Source: Rickettsiaceae bacterium
GTDB lineage: Bacteria; Pseudomonadota; Alphaproteobacteria; Rickettsiales; Rickettsiaceae
DNA length: 8,864 bases
Direction of reading: 5' to 3'
Assembly: GCA_022702085.1 (NCBI GenBank)
Contig: JAKONF010000167.1
Span: forward strand, 1-8,864
Under the pieces are notes generated by a model. The model did not search any database. It worked only from the letters and a program-made list of their open reading frames with translations, and was not told the DNA's origin. Shown here piece after piece: positions 1-7,862 of this stretch (position 1 is the stretch's first letter; every line of letters begins with the position of its first letter). Made by a program: the position numbers and the translations under genes.

Positions 1-1691
1 TTATAGATTTCGTCAAAATAATATTTATTTTGTAAAAACTGATAAATTAGACTGAATCTATCAGCAATTTTGCCGTGTAATTTTCGACTATATAATAAAT
101 AGCCAACTAATATGCCAATAATTCCTATTATCAGCGGTAGAGACTCAATTAACGCATTTTTGTTATGTCCATGTTCTGTTTTTAAAATAAATATACTATC
201 ACTGAAATAACCATCAATCCTATTCATGCCAAGTATATAATAGCCAATCATACCGCTAAAAAAAGCTCCAGTGGTAAGCAGCACTATCGGTATGTTCATT
301 GTCTGTGATTCATGTATTTGTTCTATTTGCGCTTTTTCAAGTTTGCTTGTGCCATGAAATACTAGCATAATGATTTTCATTGAGTAGATGGCTGTCAAGG
401 AGGCTGCTACTAGTCCTACTATAAACATGATATTATTGACGTCACCGTGAGCATTATAAACTGCCTCTAAAATCAGATCTTTTGAGTAAAATCCAGCTAA
501 TGGAAATATACCAATTAAAGCAAGAGAGCCAATCCAGAAATTAATGTAAGTAATTGGTAGCTTGTCCTTCAATCCTCCTAGCTCAAATATGTTTTGCTCA
601 TGCGTTGCGTGGATGACGCTACCGGCTGACAAAAACAGTAAGGCTTTAAAAAAAGCATGCGTTACTAAATGAAAAATTCCTGCTTGATAAGCAGATACTC
701 CGCAAGCTAAAAACATATAACCAAGCTGACTACAAGTAGAGTAAGCGATAATTTTTTTTATGTCGCTCTGAGTAATAGCAATGGAAGCGGCAAATATGCA
801 AGTAATACCGCCGATAATCGCAATTATTTGTAATATGCAGGGGCTATATTCAAATAGATAAGAGCAGCGGGCAAGTAAGAATACCCCAGCAGTAACCATG
901 GTAGCTGCATGTATTAGCGCAGAAACAGGCGTCGGCCCTTCCATGGCATCTGGTAGCCAAACATGTAGGCCAATCTGAGCAGATTTGCCCATGCAGCCTA
1001 TGAATAATGAGGCGCAGATTATATCCAGCACTTTCAGTTGAATACCTAGTAAATTTATTTTGCTATCCACCAGGCTTGGAGCTGATTCAAATATATGAGC
1101 AAAATCTGCATAACCGGTATAGATAACCAGTAAAATAATGCCAATTATAAAAGCACAATCGCTAATCCTGTTAACTATAAAAGCTTTAATTGCCGCAAAG
1201 CAAGCTGCTTCTTTTTTGTACCAAAAACCAATCAATAGATATGAGCATAGACCAACTCCCTCCCAACCAAAAAATAATTGCATCAGATTATCAGCGCTTA
1301 CTAGCGCTAGCATAAAAAATGTAAAAAAGGACAGATAGCTAAGAAATTTTGGTAAGCACTCATCTTCCTCCATGTAGCTTAGAGAGTAAATATGCACAAC
1401 AGTTGAGACAAAACTAACTACTATAAACATAATAGCAGAAAGTGAATCAACATAAATTGCCCAGTTAACTGATGAATTACCTAGATCGAACCATTTAGTC
1501 AATATTATATGAATAGGTTGCTGATTAATGCCAACTTGGTAAAATATTATAGTAGCAAGTAGAGAGCAAAAAATCATCGAGCAGCTAGCTATTCTACCAG
1601 CAGTGATTTTATCAATTTTTTGTGCAAATAAGCCATTGATCGTTCCTGAAAAGAGGGGCGTAAATATCACTAAAATTGCTAGTATATTCAT
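1..1691 (-). CDS. nuoL: NADH-quinone oxidoreductase subunit L (NuoL), 3' end outside window
   Basis: Antiporter-like proton-pumping subunit at the far end of the complex I membrane arm. I translated the reverse strand from the ATG at 1691-1689 and read 563 open codons to the window edge. The family is usually a little over 600 residues, so only the C-terminal part is missing. Key family features are present: WEGVG at 143-147 with the membrane glutamate E144, [16 protein letters not shown] from 234 with lysine K236, H261 in the ALIHAATM stretch, K349 in FFKALLF, and K404-D405 in FYSKD. Many hydrophobic helices run through the protein. The visible end, around residues 557-563 (YYFDEIY), matches the region before the long lateral helix and last membrane segment. 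The gene starts 2 bases after the nuoK stop and has an AAAGG ribosome site. nuoM would be expected next, beyond the left edge, but it is not seen. Confidence 0.97.
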   Translation of the reverse strand, partial: MNILAILVIFTPLFSGTINGLFAQKIDKITAGRIASCSMIFCSLLATIIFYQVGINQQPIHIILTKWFDLGNSSVNWAIYVDSLSAIMFIVVSFVSTVVHIYSLSYMEEDECLPKFLSYLSFFTFFMLALVSADNLMQLFFGWEGVGLCSYLLIGFWYKKEAACFAAIKAFIVNRISDCAFIIGIILLVIYTGYADFAHIFESAPSLVDSKINLLGIQLKVLDIICASLFIGCMGKSAQIGLHVWLPDAMEGPTPVSALIHAATMVTAGVFLLARCSYLFEYSPCILQIIAIIGGITCIFAASIAITQSDIKKIIAYSTCSQLGYMFLACGVSAYQAGIFHLVTHAFFKALLFLSAGSVIHATHEQNIFELGGLKDKLPITYINFWIGSLALIGIFPLAGFYSKDLILEAVYNAHGDVNNIMFIVGLVAASLTAIYSMKIIMLVFHGTSKLEKAQIEQIHESQTMNIPIVLLTTGAFFSGMIGYYILGMNRIDGYFSDSIFILKTEHGHNKNALIESLPLIIGIIGILVGYLLYSRKLHGKIADRFSLIYQFLQNKYYFDEIY

Positions 1692-1693
1692 CT

Positions 1694-2008
1694 TTAACCT
1701 TTCATTTGATTTAAATCTTCAACTTCTATAGAGCCTTTATTTCTATAGTAGAGGACCAAAATGGCAAGCCCTATTGAAGTTTCTGCTGCTGCAATAGTTA
1801 AGATGATGATGGTAAAAATCTGACCTGAAATCTCACCCATAAAACTTGAAAAAGCTACAAAATTTATATTTACAGCAAGTAGCATAATTTCTATCGACAT
1901 AAGCAAAGTTATGATGTTTTTGCGGTTCATAAATAAGCCAACAATGCCCGTTACAAAGATAATCGAGGCTAAAATTAAGTAATGCGTTAGGGTAATTTCA
2001 GTTATCAT
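1694..2008 (-). CDS. nuoK: NADH-quinone oxidoreductase subunit K (NuoK)
   Basis: Small membrane subunit of complex I (the ND4L equivalent), part of the proton path between NuoJ and the antiporter-like subunits. At 104 residues it has the usual family length. Three membrane helices can be seen, at about 9-27, 33-56 and 65-88. The two membrane glutamates needed for proton transfer are present: E40 in [10 protein letters not shown] and E76 in [10 protein letters not shown]. The start overlaps the last 11 bases of nuoJ and is preceded by an AGAGGG site 8 bases upstream, which supports this ATG. The stop is 2 bases before nuoL. The sequence resembles the alphaproteobacterial/mitochondrial branch, with NRKNII and a polar tail after the third helix. 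Nothing is missing or unusual. Confidence 0.97.
   Translation of the reverse strand: MITEITLTHYLILASIIFVTGIVGLFMNRKNIITLLMSIEIMLLAVNINFVAFSSFMGEISGQIFTIIILTIAAAETSIGLAILVLYYRNKGSIEVEDLNQMKG
1698..1702 (-). promoter_or_regulatory. Ribosome binding site of nuoL (AAAGG)
   Basis: On the minus strand AAAGG lies 6 bases before the ATG at 1691, inside the last codons of nuoK. It supports this ATG as the nuoL start and suggests coupled translation with nuoK. Confidence 0.55.
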
Positions 2009-2618
2009 AATCTATGCCCTCTACTCCAGAGCCAATCTTTGGCGAAAGCTGCTTAGTAGCATTATGTTTATTTCTCAGTAGTTGCTCAGTTGGATTCTGT
2101 TTCTTTACGCCAGGACGGAATCTTAATGTTAGAGAAATGCAAGCAATCATGGCGATGAACAATACAATACCACTACATTGAAATGGCAAAATGAAGTCGG
2201 TATATAATACTCTACCAATTGAGTAAACATTTCCTATATTTTCAGGAATAGCTAAGTTATTGGCTATATTTATTTTGGTATTTTTAGTGCTAAGCAGAAT
2301 AATAACTACTAAATCCGTAAGCATAATTAGACCGATTAGCGCATTGAGTGAAATATTTCTTCTAAATTCACCTCTAATTTCAGCAAAATTGATGTTAAGC
2401 ATCATCACCACGAATAAAAATAATACAGCTATGGCTCCAACATAAATAATTATGAGCATCATAGCGATAAATTCGGCGCCTAGTAAAATCATAAGTCCCG
2501 CGCCATTACAAAAAGCGAAGATAAGCCAGATCACCGAATATACAGGATTTTTGCTGACGATAACCATCGCGCTACTGAGTGTGATGTAAAAAGCGAATAA
2601 ATAGAAAAATATCAGCAT
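1998..2618 (-). CDS. nuoJ: NADH-quinone oxidoreductase subunit J (NuoJ)
   Basis: Membrane subunit of complex I (the ND6 equivalent), which sits between NuoH/NuoA and NuoK and contributes to conformational coupling. The 206 residues match the length of alphaproteobacterial NuoJ. Five hydrophobic helices are seen, roughly at 2-21, 27-45, 50-73, 91-109 and 144-165. The family signatures NPVYSVIWL (24-32) and the third-helix [16 protein letters not shown] (59-74, with the pi-bulge region) are clear. A polar tail of about 40 residues follows the last helix and ends in GVEGIDYDN. Its last 11 bases overlap the start of nuoK in another frame, and its start is 8 bases after the nuoI stop. No good ribosome site precedes the ATG, so translation may depend on coupling to nuoI. 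Confidence 0.96.
   Translation of the reverse strand: MLIFFYLFAFYITLSSAMVIVSKNPVYSVIWLIFAFCNGAGLMILLGAEFIAMMLIIIYVGAIAVLFLFVVMMLNINFAEIRGEFRRNISLNALIGLIMLTDLVVIILLSTKNTKINIANNLAIPENIGNVYSIGRVLYTDFILPFQCSGIVLFIAMIACISLTLRFRPGVKKQNPTEQLLRNKHNATKQLSPKIGSGVEGIDYDN
2017..2022 (-). promoter_or_regulatory. Ribosome binding site of nuoK (AGAGGG)
   Basis: AGAGGG on the minus strand lies 8 bases before the nuoK ATG (2008-2006), within the coding end of nuoJ. It is one of the clearer Shine-Dalgarno sites in the window and fixes the overlapping nuoK start. Confidence 0.6.
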
Positions 2619-2626
2619 TGTTTAAT

Positions 2627-3106
2627 TTACCGGTAAGGATAATCCTGTTTTAATTTAAGAGCGAGTTCTTGTTCCCATATATCACCATTACGCAATAATT
2701 TCTCTTTATTATATAATAATTCTTGATGAGTTTCCGTGGCAAATTCAAAATTTGGTCCTTCAACTATTGCATCAACAGGGCAAGCTTCTTGACATAAACC
2801 ACAGTAAATACACTTAGTCATGTCTATATCGTATCTTGTAGTTCTGCGGCTACCATCAGCTCTTTCTTCTGCTTCAATCAGAATCGCTTGAGCTGGACAA
2901 ATTGCTTCACACAATTTGCAAGCAATGCAGCGTTCCTCACCATTAGCGTATCTTCTCAATGCATGCTCACCTTTGAATCTAGGACTTATCTTACTTTTTT
3001 CATACGGATAATTAATAGTAACTTTTGGCTTGAATAAATATTTAAGCGTCAAAGCCATACTTGCTAAAATTTCAGTTAGAAAAAAAGCTCTCAGATATTT
3101 TATCAT
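2627..3106 (-). CDS. nuoI: NADH-quinone oxidoreductase subunit I (NuoI), 2x[4Fe-4S]
   Basis: Iron-sulfur subunit (TYKY/NDUFS8 type) that carries clusters N6a and N6b and passes electrons through the peripheral arm toward cluster N2 and quinone. In 159 residues it has two classic CxxCxxCxxxC motifs: C60, C63, C66, C70 and C99, C102, C105, C109, each followed by proline. The N-terminal stretch (1-30) is amphipathic and helps dock the protein to the membrane arm. [10 protein letters not shown] at 45-53 is the typical lead-in to the first cluster. The C-terminal tail (LLYNKEKLL...) is also of the alphaproteobacterial/mitochondrial kind. The start is one base after the nuoH stop, with an AGGA site overlapping the nuoH end. 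Intact. Confidence 0.98.
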   Translation of the reverse strand: MIKYLRAFFLTEILASMALTLKYLFKPKVTINYPYEKSKISPRFKGEHALRRYANGEERCIACKLCEAICPAQAILIEAEERADGSRRTTRYDIDMTKCIYCGLCQEACPVDAIVEGPNFEFATETHQELLYNKEKLLRNGDIWEQELALKLKQDYPYR

Positions 3107-3107
3107 T

Positions 3108-4130
3108 TTATCCTATCGCACTTGGTAAGTTATCAGTAAATACTAACACACTAGCAATCAAAAATACCCAAAATAAAGTAAAGGGAAGAAATATCTTCCA
3201 CCCCAAACGCATTAACTGGTCATAACGGTAACGCGGCAGTGTTGCTCTTATCCATAAAAAGATGAATAGTAGCATTGAAACTTTTAAAATGAACCAGATA
3301 ATACCAGGTATAAATTCTAGACATTGTAAGCCAAAAGGTGGCAAATAACCTCCTAAAAAAAAGGTAGTGGTCATGCCACTAACCAAAATCATATTGGCAT
3401 ATTCCCCCAAAAAAAATAGCGCAAAGGTCATTGAGGAATATTCAACGTTATAGCCGGCAACAAGTTCTGCTTCAGCTTCTGGTAAATCGAAAGGCAAACG
3501 GTTTGTTTCAGCAAGTACTGAGATAAAAAATATTACGGCCATTGGCGCAAGCATTAAATCTACCCACCAAGGGGCAAAGCGTTTAGCCTCAACGATTTCA
3601 CTTAAGTTTAAGCTACCGGTGACCAATAAAACTGTAACAATCACTAGGCCCATAGACACTTCATAAGAGATCATCTGCGCAGATGATCTTATAGCACCCA
3701 AAAAAGCATATTTAGAATTACTAGCCCAGCCGGCAATGATGATGCCATAAACGCTAAGTGAAGAAATGGCTAATATATATAATACCCCTACATTTATATT
3801 GGCTAGCACTAGATTTTTGCTGAAAGGTATTACTGCCCAACCAGTTAAGCTTAAAACAAAGGTAATGACTGGAGCCAGTACGAATAATACTTTATCAGCA
3901 GGAGTAGGTACAATAATTTCTTTGGTTAATAATTTAAGTGCATCAGCAATAGGTTGCAATAGACCAAATGGACCGGTAATATTCGGTCCTCTGCGTAGTT
4001 GCATTAAGCCTATTACTCTTCTTTCAGCATAAGTTAGGTAAGCTACGCAGATTACTAACGGTATAATTATACATATTATCTTTAAAGCAATAAATAACAA
4101 TGGTAATAAATATTGTAGTAGCTGATTCAT
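3108..4130 (-). CDS. nuoH: NADH-quinone oxidoreductase subunit H (NuoH)
   Basis: Membrane subunit (the ND1 equivalent) that forms the quinone chamber and joins the peripheral and membrane arms. At 340 residues it is the usual length. About eight hydrophobic segments are seen. Signatures are [18 protein letters not shown] (33-50, including E36), [19 protein letters not shown] (53-71), and the loop [16 protein letters not shown] (208-223), whose acidic residues line the quinone/proton path. The late motif [15 protein letters not shown] (298-312) is also present. The start is 15 bases after the nuoG stop. No strong ribosome site is visible in that AT-only gap. Two 8-base homopolymer runs (3355-3362 and 3409-3416) occur in the gene, but the frame stays open through both. 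Confidence 0.98.
   Translation of the reverse strand: MNQLLQYLLPLLFIALKIICIIIPLVICVAYLTYAERRVIGLMQLRRGPNITGPFGLLQPIADALKLLTKEIIVPTPADKVLFVLAPVITFVLSLTGWAVIPFSKNLVLANINVGVLYILAISSLSVYGIIIAGWASNSKYAFLGAIRSSAQMISYEVSMGLVIVTVLLVTGSLNLSEIVEAKRFAPWWVDLMLAPMAVIFFISVLAETNRLPFDLPEAEAELVAGYNVEYSSMTFALFFLGEYANMILVSGMTTTFFLGGYLPPFGLQCLEFIPGIIWFILKVSMLLFIFLWIRATLPRYRYDQLMRLGWKIFLPFTLFWVFLIASVLVFTDNLPSAIG
3111..3114 (-). promoter_or_regulatory. Ribosome binding site of nuoI (AGGA)
   Basis: AGGA on the minus strand directly abuts the nuoH stop codon and lies only 4 bases from the nuoI ATG (3106). The spacing is short, so ribosomes ending nuoH probably restart at nuoI. Confidence 0.45.
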
Positions 4131-4145
4131 TATAATTTTTATATT

Positions 4146-6206
4146 TTATTTACTAGCTTCTTGATTACTAAAATTTTGTTCTATGGCAGCTACGCATCTC
4201 GCCATAGTCACTGAAGCTCTACTGATAACATCAGTCATGTAATAATTTATTGGTACTTTTGTTAAGGATTTAATCAGTAATTTACTATCACTACTAAATT
4301 TAACAAATTTATTCTCAATTAATTCATCGATATTAGCAAAAACTGGTGAATGTTGTATCATCAAAGATCTGATTTGAGATAAATCAGCAAAACCCAAATC
4401 GATATTAAGTGTACTAGCTAAATTATAGATAATTCGCCAATCTTCAAGAGCATCTCTAGGCGATTCTACTGCTTTTCTAGCTTTTTGCGCCCGGCCTTCT
4501 AGATTTACATAAATACCATCTTGTTCGGTATAAGCGGCAGCTGGGAATATGAGATCGGCATAATTGGCTCCTCTGTCTCCATGATGGCCTTGATAAATCA
4601 CAAAACAATCTTTTAATTCTTCAAGATTGATTTCATCTGCGCCTAGTAGATAGACAAGTTTTATATGGCCAAATTCTGCTTTTTTGATAATTTCTGTAGC
4701 ACTAAGTCCCCCATTTTGTGGATAAAATCCTATATCTAAACTTCCTACCATTGATGCATGATTATGTAATATATTAAAACCTTGCCAATCAGGACGGACT
4801 ATCTGATGCTTTTCAATAATTTGATGAATAATATTAAAAATAGCTGGGCAATCTTCACGCAAATAAACAGCATCACCAACGATGATCATCGGATTCTTGG
4901 CACTTTGCAACTCTTTGGCAAAAGGGTGTTTGTCTAGGAATATCTCTTCTAATACGTTAAGACTATTTCCCAATTCTAAAATTTTGTATGTTTGATCATC
5001 TATCTCGCCGATTCTTGCTACTTTCAGTGTGCCAGCCCTTTGCATTTTACCAATTCTAGCATTTAATATCGGTGATACTTGCCGAGGATTTGCACCAATT
5101 AATAAGCATAAATCAGCTTTTTCGATGCCGCAAATTGTAGTATTGAACAAATAATTACCTCTGGCTGATAGATCCATCTTGTAGTTAAATTGGTTAGCAT
5201 CCATATTATTGCAGTTAAGCACTTCTAGCATTTTTTTAAGTGCAAACATCGCTTCGCATGAAGTTAAAGTCCCAGCTATCGCTCCTATTTGATCACCATT
5301 TAACTGTTTTATCTTACTTACTGCAGTTGCCAAAGCTTCTTGCCAACTGCATGGGGTAAGTTTACCATCTTTTTTGATATAAGGCCGATCTATGCGTTGA
5401 TTACGAAGTCCATCATAAGCGAAGCGTGACTTATCACCGAGCCATTCTTCGTTGATGTCTTCATTGAGCTTCGGCAAAATTCGCATTACTTCAAGTCCTT
5501 TAGCATCAACTCTAATATTAGAGCCAATGGCGTCGTGAACATCTATCGATTCTGTTGAAGAAAGTTCCCAATTGCGCGCCCTGAAAGCATAAGGCTTTGA
5601 AGTTAAAGCACCAACTGGACAAATATCAATCATATTGCCTGAAACTTCTGAAGTTAAGCTGAGCTCGAGGTAACTAGTAACTTCCATATGCTCACCACGG
5701 TTCAATGCTCCCATCTCTTCTACGCCAGCAACTTCAGTTGCAAAGCGGATACAACGAGTACATTGAATACAACGAGTCATCTGAGTTTTAATGAGCGGAC
5801 CCATATATTTATCTTTCACTGAGCGCTTGTTTTCGTGAAATCTATTACTACCTTTACCATATTTAAAAGCTTGATCTTGCAGATCACATTCACCACCCTG
5901 ATCGCAGATTGGACAATCAAGAGGATGATTGATCAGCAAAAATTCCATTACTCCTTCTCTAGCTTTTTGTACTTCAGGAGTGTTAGTGTGAATAATCATT
6001 CCTTCGGCTACTGGCATGGCGCACGATGCTACTAGTTTTGGTGCTTTTTCTACTTTTACCAAGCACATTCGGCAATTGCCAGCAATATTTAATCTTTGAT
6101 GAAAACAAAAATGAGGTATTTCTTTGCCTGCAGCTTGACAAGCCTGCATCACAGTTAGGCCATCTTCGACCTCAATATCGAGGTCATCTATTATGAGTCG
6201 CGGCAT
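4146..6206 (-). CDS. nuoG: NADH-quinone oxidoreductase subunit G (NuoG), 75 kDa type
   Basis: Large iron-sulfur subunit of the complex I peripheral arm, which relays electrons from NuoF toward NuoI. The 686 residues are in the alphaproteobacterial/mitochondrial range and well short of enterobacterial NuoG. Domain order: a 2Fe-2S ferredoxin fold with C34, C45, C48, C62 (N1b); the N5 site H94, C98, C101, C107; the N4 site C146, C149, C152, C196; then a catalytically inactive molybdopterin-oxidoreductase-like domain from about 220 to the end. The region after WELSSTESIDVHDAIGSN (213-230) has no extra CxxC set, so the N7 cluster of E. coli-type NuoG is absent. The end, YYMTDVISRASVTMA, is typical. 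MPRLIID is the usual N-terminus, which supports the start. It is the first gene of the leftward run. Its upstream neighbour is divergent and unrelated, so nuoA-F must lie elsewhere. Confidence 0.98.
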   Translation of the reverse strand: MPRLIIDDLDIEVEDGLTVMQACQAAGKEIPHFCFHQRLNIAGNCRMCLVKVEKAPKLVASCAMPVAEGMIIHTNTPEVQKAREGVMEFLLINHPLDCPICDQGGECDLQDQAFKYGKGSNRFHENKRSVKDKYMGPLIKTQMTRCIQCTRCIRFATEVAGVEEMGALNRGEHMEVTSYLELSLTSEVSGNMIDICPVGALTSKPYAFRARNWELSSTESIDVHDAIGSNIRVDAKGLEVMRILPKLNEDINEEWLGDKSRFAYDGLRNQRIDRPYIKKDGKLTPCSWQEALATAVSKIKQLNGDQIGAIAGTLTSCEAMFALKKMLEVLNCNNMDANQFNYKMDLSARGNYLFNTTICGIEKADLCLLIGANPRQVSPILNARIGKMQRAGTLKVARIGEIDDQTYKILELGNSLNVLEEIFLDKHPFAKELQSAKNPMIIVGDAVYLREDCPAIFNIIHQIIEKHQIVRPDWQGFNILHNHASMVGSLDIGFYPQNGGLSATEIIKKAEFGHIKLVYLLGADEINLEELKDCFVIYQGHHGDRGANYADLIFPAAAYTEQDGIYVNLEGRAQKARKAVESPRDALEDWRIIYNLASTLNIDLGFADLSQIRSLMIQHSPVFANIDELIENKFVKFSSDSKLLIKSLTKVPINYYMTDVISRASVTMARCVAAIEQNFSNQEASK

Positions 6207-6235
6207 CTTTTTTAAATAAATTTTACTTATAAGGA

Positions 6236-6267
6236 TTACTTGATATCGCTACTTTTTTCAAGTGTAA
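6236..6267. repeat. Imperfect inverted repeat in the divergent intergenic region
   Basis: TTACTTGA at 6236-6243 faces TCAAGTGTAA at 6258-6267. The inner six bases (ACTTGA/TCAAGT) pair perfectly around a 14-base loop, and the outer TTA/TAA pair if two bases bulge. It could be an operator between the divergent genes or a weak hairpin. In such AT-rich DNA a chance match is also plausible. Confidence 0.25.
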
Positions 6268-6299
6268 CTTATGAAGCTTTTTGGGTATTTTGCTTATAC

Positions 6300-6331
6300 T
6301 TGACAAAAATAATACTTAGTCTAATTTTAAT
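6300..6331 (+). promoter_or_regulatory. Possible sigma-70-type promoter for the carotenoid oxygenase-pyrH-frr run
   Basis: TTGACA at 6300-6305 is a perfect -35 box, 52 bases before the ATG. The -10 is unclear: TAATTT at 6322-6327 has a 16-base spacer but a poor match, while TTTAAT at 6326-6331 matches 5 of 6 but needs a 20-base spacer. TATACT at 6295-6300 could instead be a -10, but it lacks a recognisable -35. Placement is therefore tentative. Confidence 0.3.
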
Positions 6332-6357
6332 ATATTTAAAAATTACTAACTATTTGT

Positions 6358-6411
6358 ATGTTCAGAACCCAAATATTTGTTACATTTTTACTAATGGTAT
6401 TAGTCTCCTGC
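6358..6411 (+). other. Lipoprotein signal peptide with lipobox (residues 1-18 of the carotenoid oxygenase)
   Basis: A positive N-terminus (R3) is followed by a hydrophobic core ([11 protein letters not shown]) and the lipobox L15-V16-S17-C18, after which comes a polar Ser/Lys/Asn stretch. Signal peptidase II would cut before C18. The residue after the cysteine is serine, not aspartate, which under the enterobacterial Lol rule favours the outer membrane. That rule is not proven for this group. Confidence 0.75.
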
Positions 6412-7860
6412 AGTAAAAAACAAAAATCTAATTTTGAAAATTTTGGCCCGATTAATAATTACAATAGCTCTATTTTTCCTAAAGATGCTGAAGAAATACC
6501 ACTAACTCATCTGAATATTAATGGCCAATTACCTGAATGGTTGATAGGTAACTTATTGCAAAATGGACCTGGAAAATTCAATATTGGTGAGGAACAAATC
6601 ATTCATTGGTTTGATGGTCTTGCTTATATCTCATCTCTTAAATTTTCTAGAAATAAAATTTTATATCAATCAGCTTTTCTCAAAACTGATCAATATTTGG
6701 AAAGCATTAATTCGCAAAAAATTAAACTTAATGGTTTTGCTCAAAATTTTGGTGATCCCCAAATTAAGCACTTCTCTCATGATGGACAGCAGATTAAAAC
6801 TGCTAATGCTAATATAAACATTCATATATTAAATGATCAAATAATTGCTTTGGGTGAAACTCCATTACCAATGTTGATTGATGATGTCAATTTAGATACA
6901 ATTAGTATTTTTGATTATGAGGATAAACTTAAAAAACTTGATAGCTGGGAATCAGCTCACATGAAATATGATCCGGCTAGTGGAATGAGTTATAATTTCT
7001 ATATTGACTATGGCTTCAGTAGCGCTTACGTACTCTATAAAATAGAAGCTGGTACAAAAAGCAGAATTTTATTGGCTAGGCAGAGAGTAGCTTACCCAAG
7101 TTATATGCATGATTTCTCAATCACCAAGAATTATATAATTCTCACTGCTTATCCGTTAAAGGTCAAAGCTAGCGATTTAATCAAACCAAAAAATGGCTTT
7201 ATCAATGCTCATAAATGGGAAGCTGATCAAAACACTCTGATTTATGTTTTTAATAAACATAATGGTAATTTCATTAGCATGATTCCAACAGAGGCTATGT
7301 TTGCTTTCCACCATATTAACGCCTATGAAGAAGATCAAAACAATGTTAATCTCTATTTAAGTAGTTTTACAAATGCTGATATAATAATGCGAGTTGGAGC
7401 CAGTTCTTACAAAGATGAACCTAAAGCAAAATTAAAAAAATTATCAATTAATTTAAAAGATAAAAAAGTAGATATTGAGAATATTATTGATGAATTTTAT
7501 GAATTGCCCACTATCAATCCTAGTTATTTAGGAAGAAAAAATCAATTTTTTTATGCAGTTAGTTATAATTCTAATGAATTAAAACAAGGTTTTGGTATTA
7601 TTAAGTACGATATTAACAATAATCAGGTTAAAAAATGGCAAAACGAAGGAATGTTTGCTGGAGAGCCACTATTTATAGCTAAACCAAATAGTGAAAAAGA
7701 GGATGAAGGAGTAATTATTAGTACAATTTATGATGCTGAATTGAAAAAAAGCTTTATACTTGTATTAGACAGTCTATCTATGCAAGAAATAGCTAGAGCT
7801 TACCTACCTCAGGCAGTACCTTTAGGTTTACATGGAAAATTTATGATGAAGAGAAATTAA
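6358..7860 (+). CDS. Carotenoid oxygenase (RPE65/CCD) family protein, predicted lipoprotein
   Basis: Predicted non-heme iron enzyme of the carotenoid cleavage dioxygenase/RPE65/lignostilbene dioxygenase family, which oxidatively cleaves conjugated double bonds (or, in RPE65, isomerises retinyl esters). At 500 residues it is the normal bacterial length. The four iron ligands fit H201 (ESAHMKYDP), H251 (YMHDFSIT), H318 ([10 protein letters not shown]) and H492 (GLHGKF). The second-shell glutamates fit E167 (ALGET), E382 (ELPTINPSY) and E436 (GEPLF), so the active site looks complete. The early motifs LLQNGPGKF (66-74) and HWFDG (83-87) also fit. Residues 1-18 form a lipoprotein signal (LVSC lipobox), which is unusual for this mostly cytosolic family. 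The ATG is the first after an in-frame stop at 6337-6339; no clear ribosome site is seen. The gene ends 2 bases before pyrH. It is Lys/Asn-rich and locally more AT-rich than its neighbours. The substrate cannot be told from sequence. Confidence 0.93.
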   Translation: MFRTQIFVTFLLMVLVSCSKKQKSNFENFGPINNYNSSIFPKDAEEIPLTHLNINGQLPEWLIGNLLQNGPGKFNIGEEQIIHWFDGLAYISSLKFSRNKILYQSAFLKTDQYLESINSQKIKLNGFAQNFGDPQIKHFSHDGQQIKTANANINIHILNDQIIALGETPLPMLIDDVNLDTISIFDYEDKLKKLDSWESAHMKYDPASGMSYNFYIDYGFSSAYVLYKIEAGTKSRILLARQRVAYPSYMHDFSITKNYIILTAYPLKVKASDLIKPKNGFINAHKWEADQNTLIYVFNKHNGNFISMIPTEAMFAFHHINAYEEDQNNVNLYLSSFTNADIIMRVGASSYKDEPKAKLKKLSINLKDKKVDIENIIDEFYELPTINPSYLGRKNQFFYAVSYNSNELKQGFGIIKYDINNNQVKKWQNEGMFAGEPLFIAKPNSEKEDEGVIISTIYDAELKKSFILVLDSLSMQEIARAYLPQAVPLGLHGKFMMKRN

Positions 7861-7862
7861 TT

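Larger units (their letters stand above)
6207..6357. promoter_or_regulatory. Divergent intergenic region between nuoG and the carotenoid oxygenase gene
   Basis: This 151-base, very AT-rich gap is the only sizeable non-coding stretch in the window and separates two head-to-head transcription units, so promoters for both should lie here. For the leftward nuo run, a TATAAG (-10-like) occurs on the minus strand at 6231-6226, but it has no matching -35 and would leave a leader of only about a dozen bases. A second TATAAG is at 6298-6293. For the rightward run there is a perfect TTGACA at 6300-6305. No clear Shine-Dalgarno site precedes either flanking ATG. No tRNA, riboswitch or strong terminator hairpin is seen. 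Confidence 0.6.

Noticed and set aside
1138..1338. 66-codon open frame on the plus strand
   Set aside because: It lies wholly antisense inside nuoL, shows no recognisable motif and has no ribosome site; it is a shadow of the real gene.
1..1691. nuoL as a truncated pseudogene
   Set aside because: All 563 visible codons are open and motif-complete; the missing end is due only to the window edge.
2260..2445. 61-codon open frame on the plus strand
   Set aside because: Antisense to nuoJ; its hydrophobic character follows from the membrane-protein codons of the other strand.
3355..3416. Two 8-base A runs (T runs on the coding strand) in nuoH as possible frameshift or slippage sites
   Set aside because: The reading frame is open and matches NuoH on both sides of each run; such runs are expected in AT-rich genomes.
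3766..4032. 88-codon open frame on the plus strand
   Set aside because: Antisense to the strongly conserved N-terminal third of nuoH; no family resemblance.
5835..6035. 66-codon open frame on the plus strand
   Set aside because: Antisense to the cysteine-rich cluster region of nuoG, which is clearly the coding strand.
6563..6817. 84-codon open frame on the plus strand in another frame
   Set aside because: Lies inside the carotenoid oxygenase gene, whose frame there has family motifs; no sign of a frameshift or second product.
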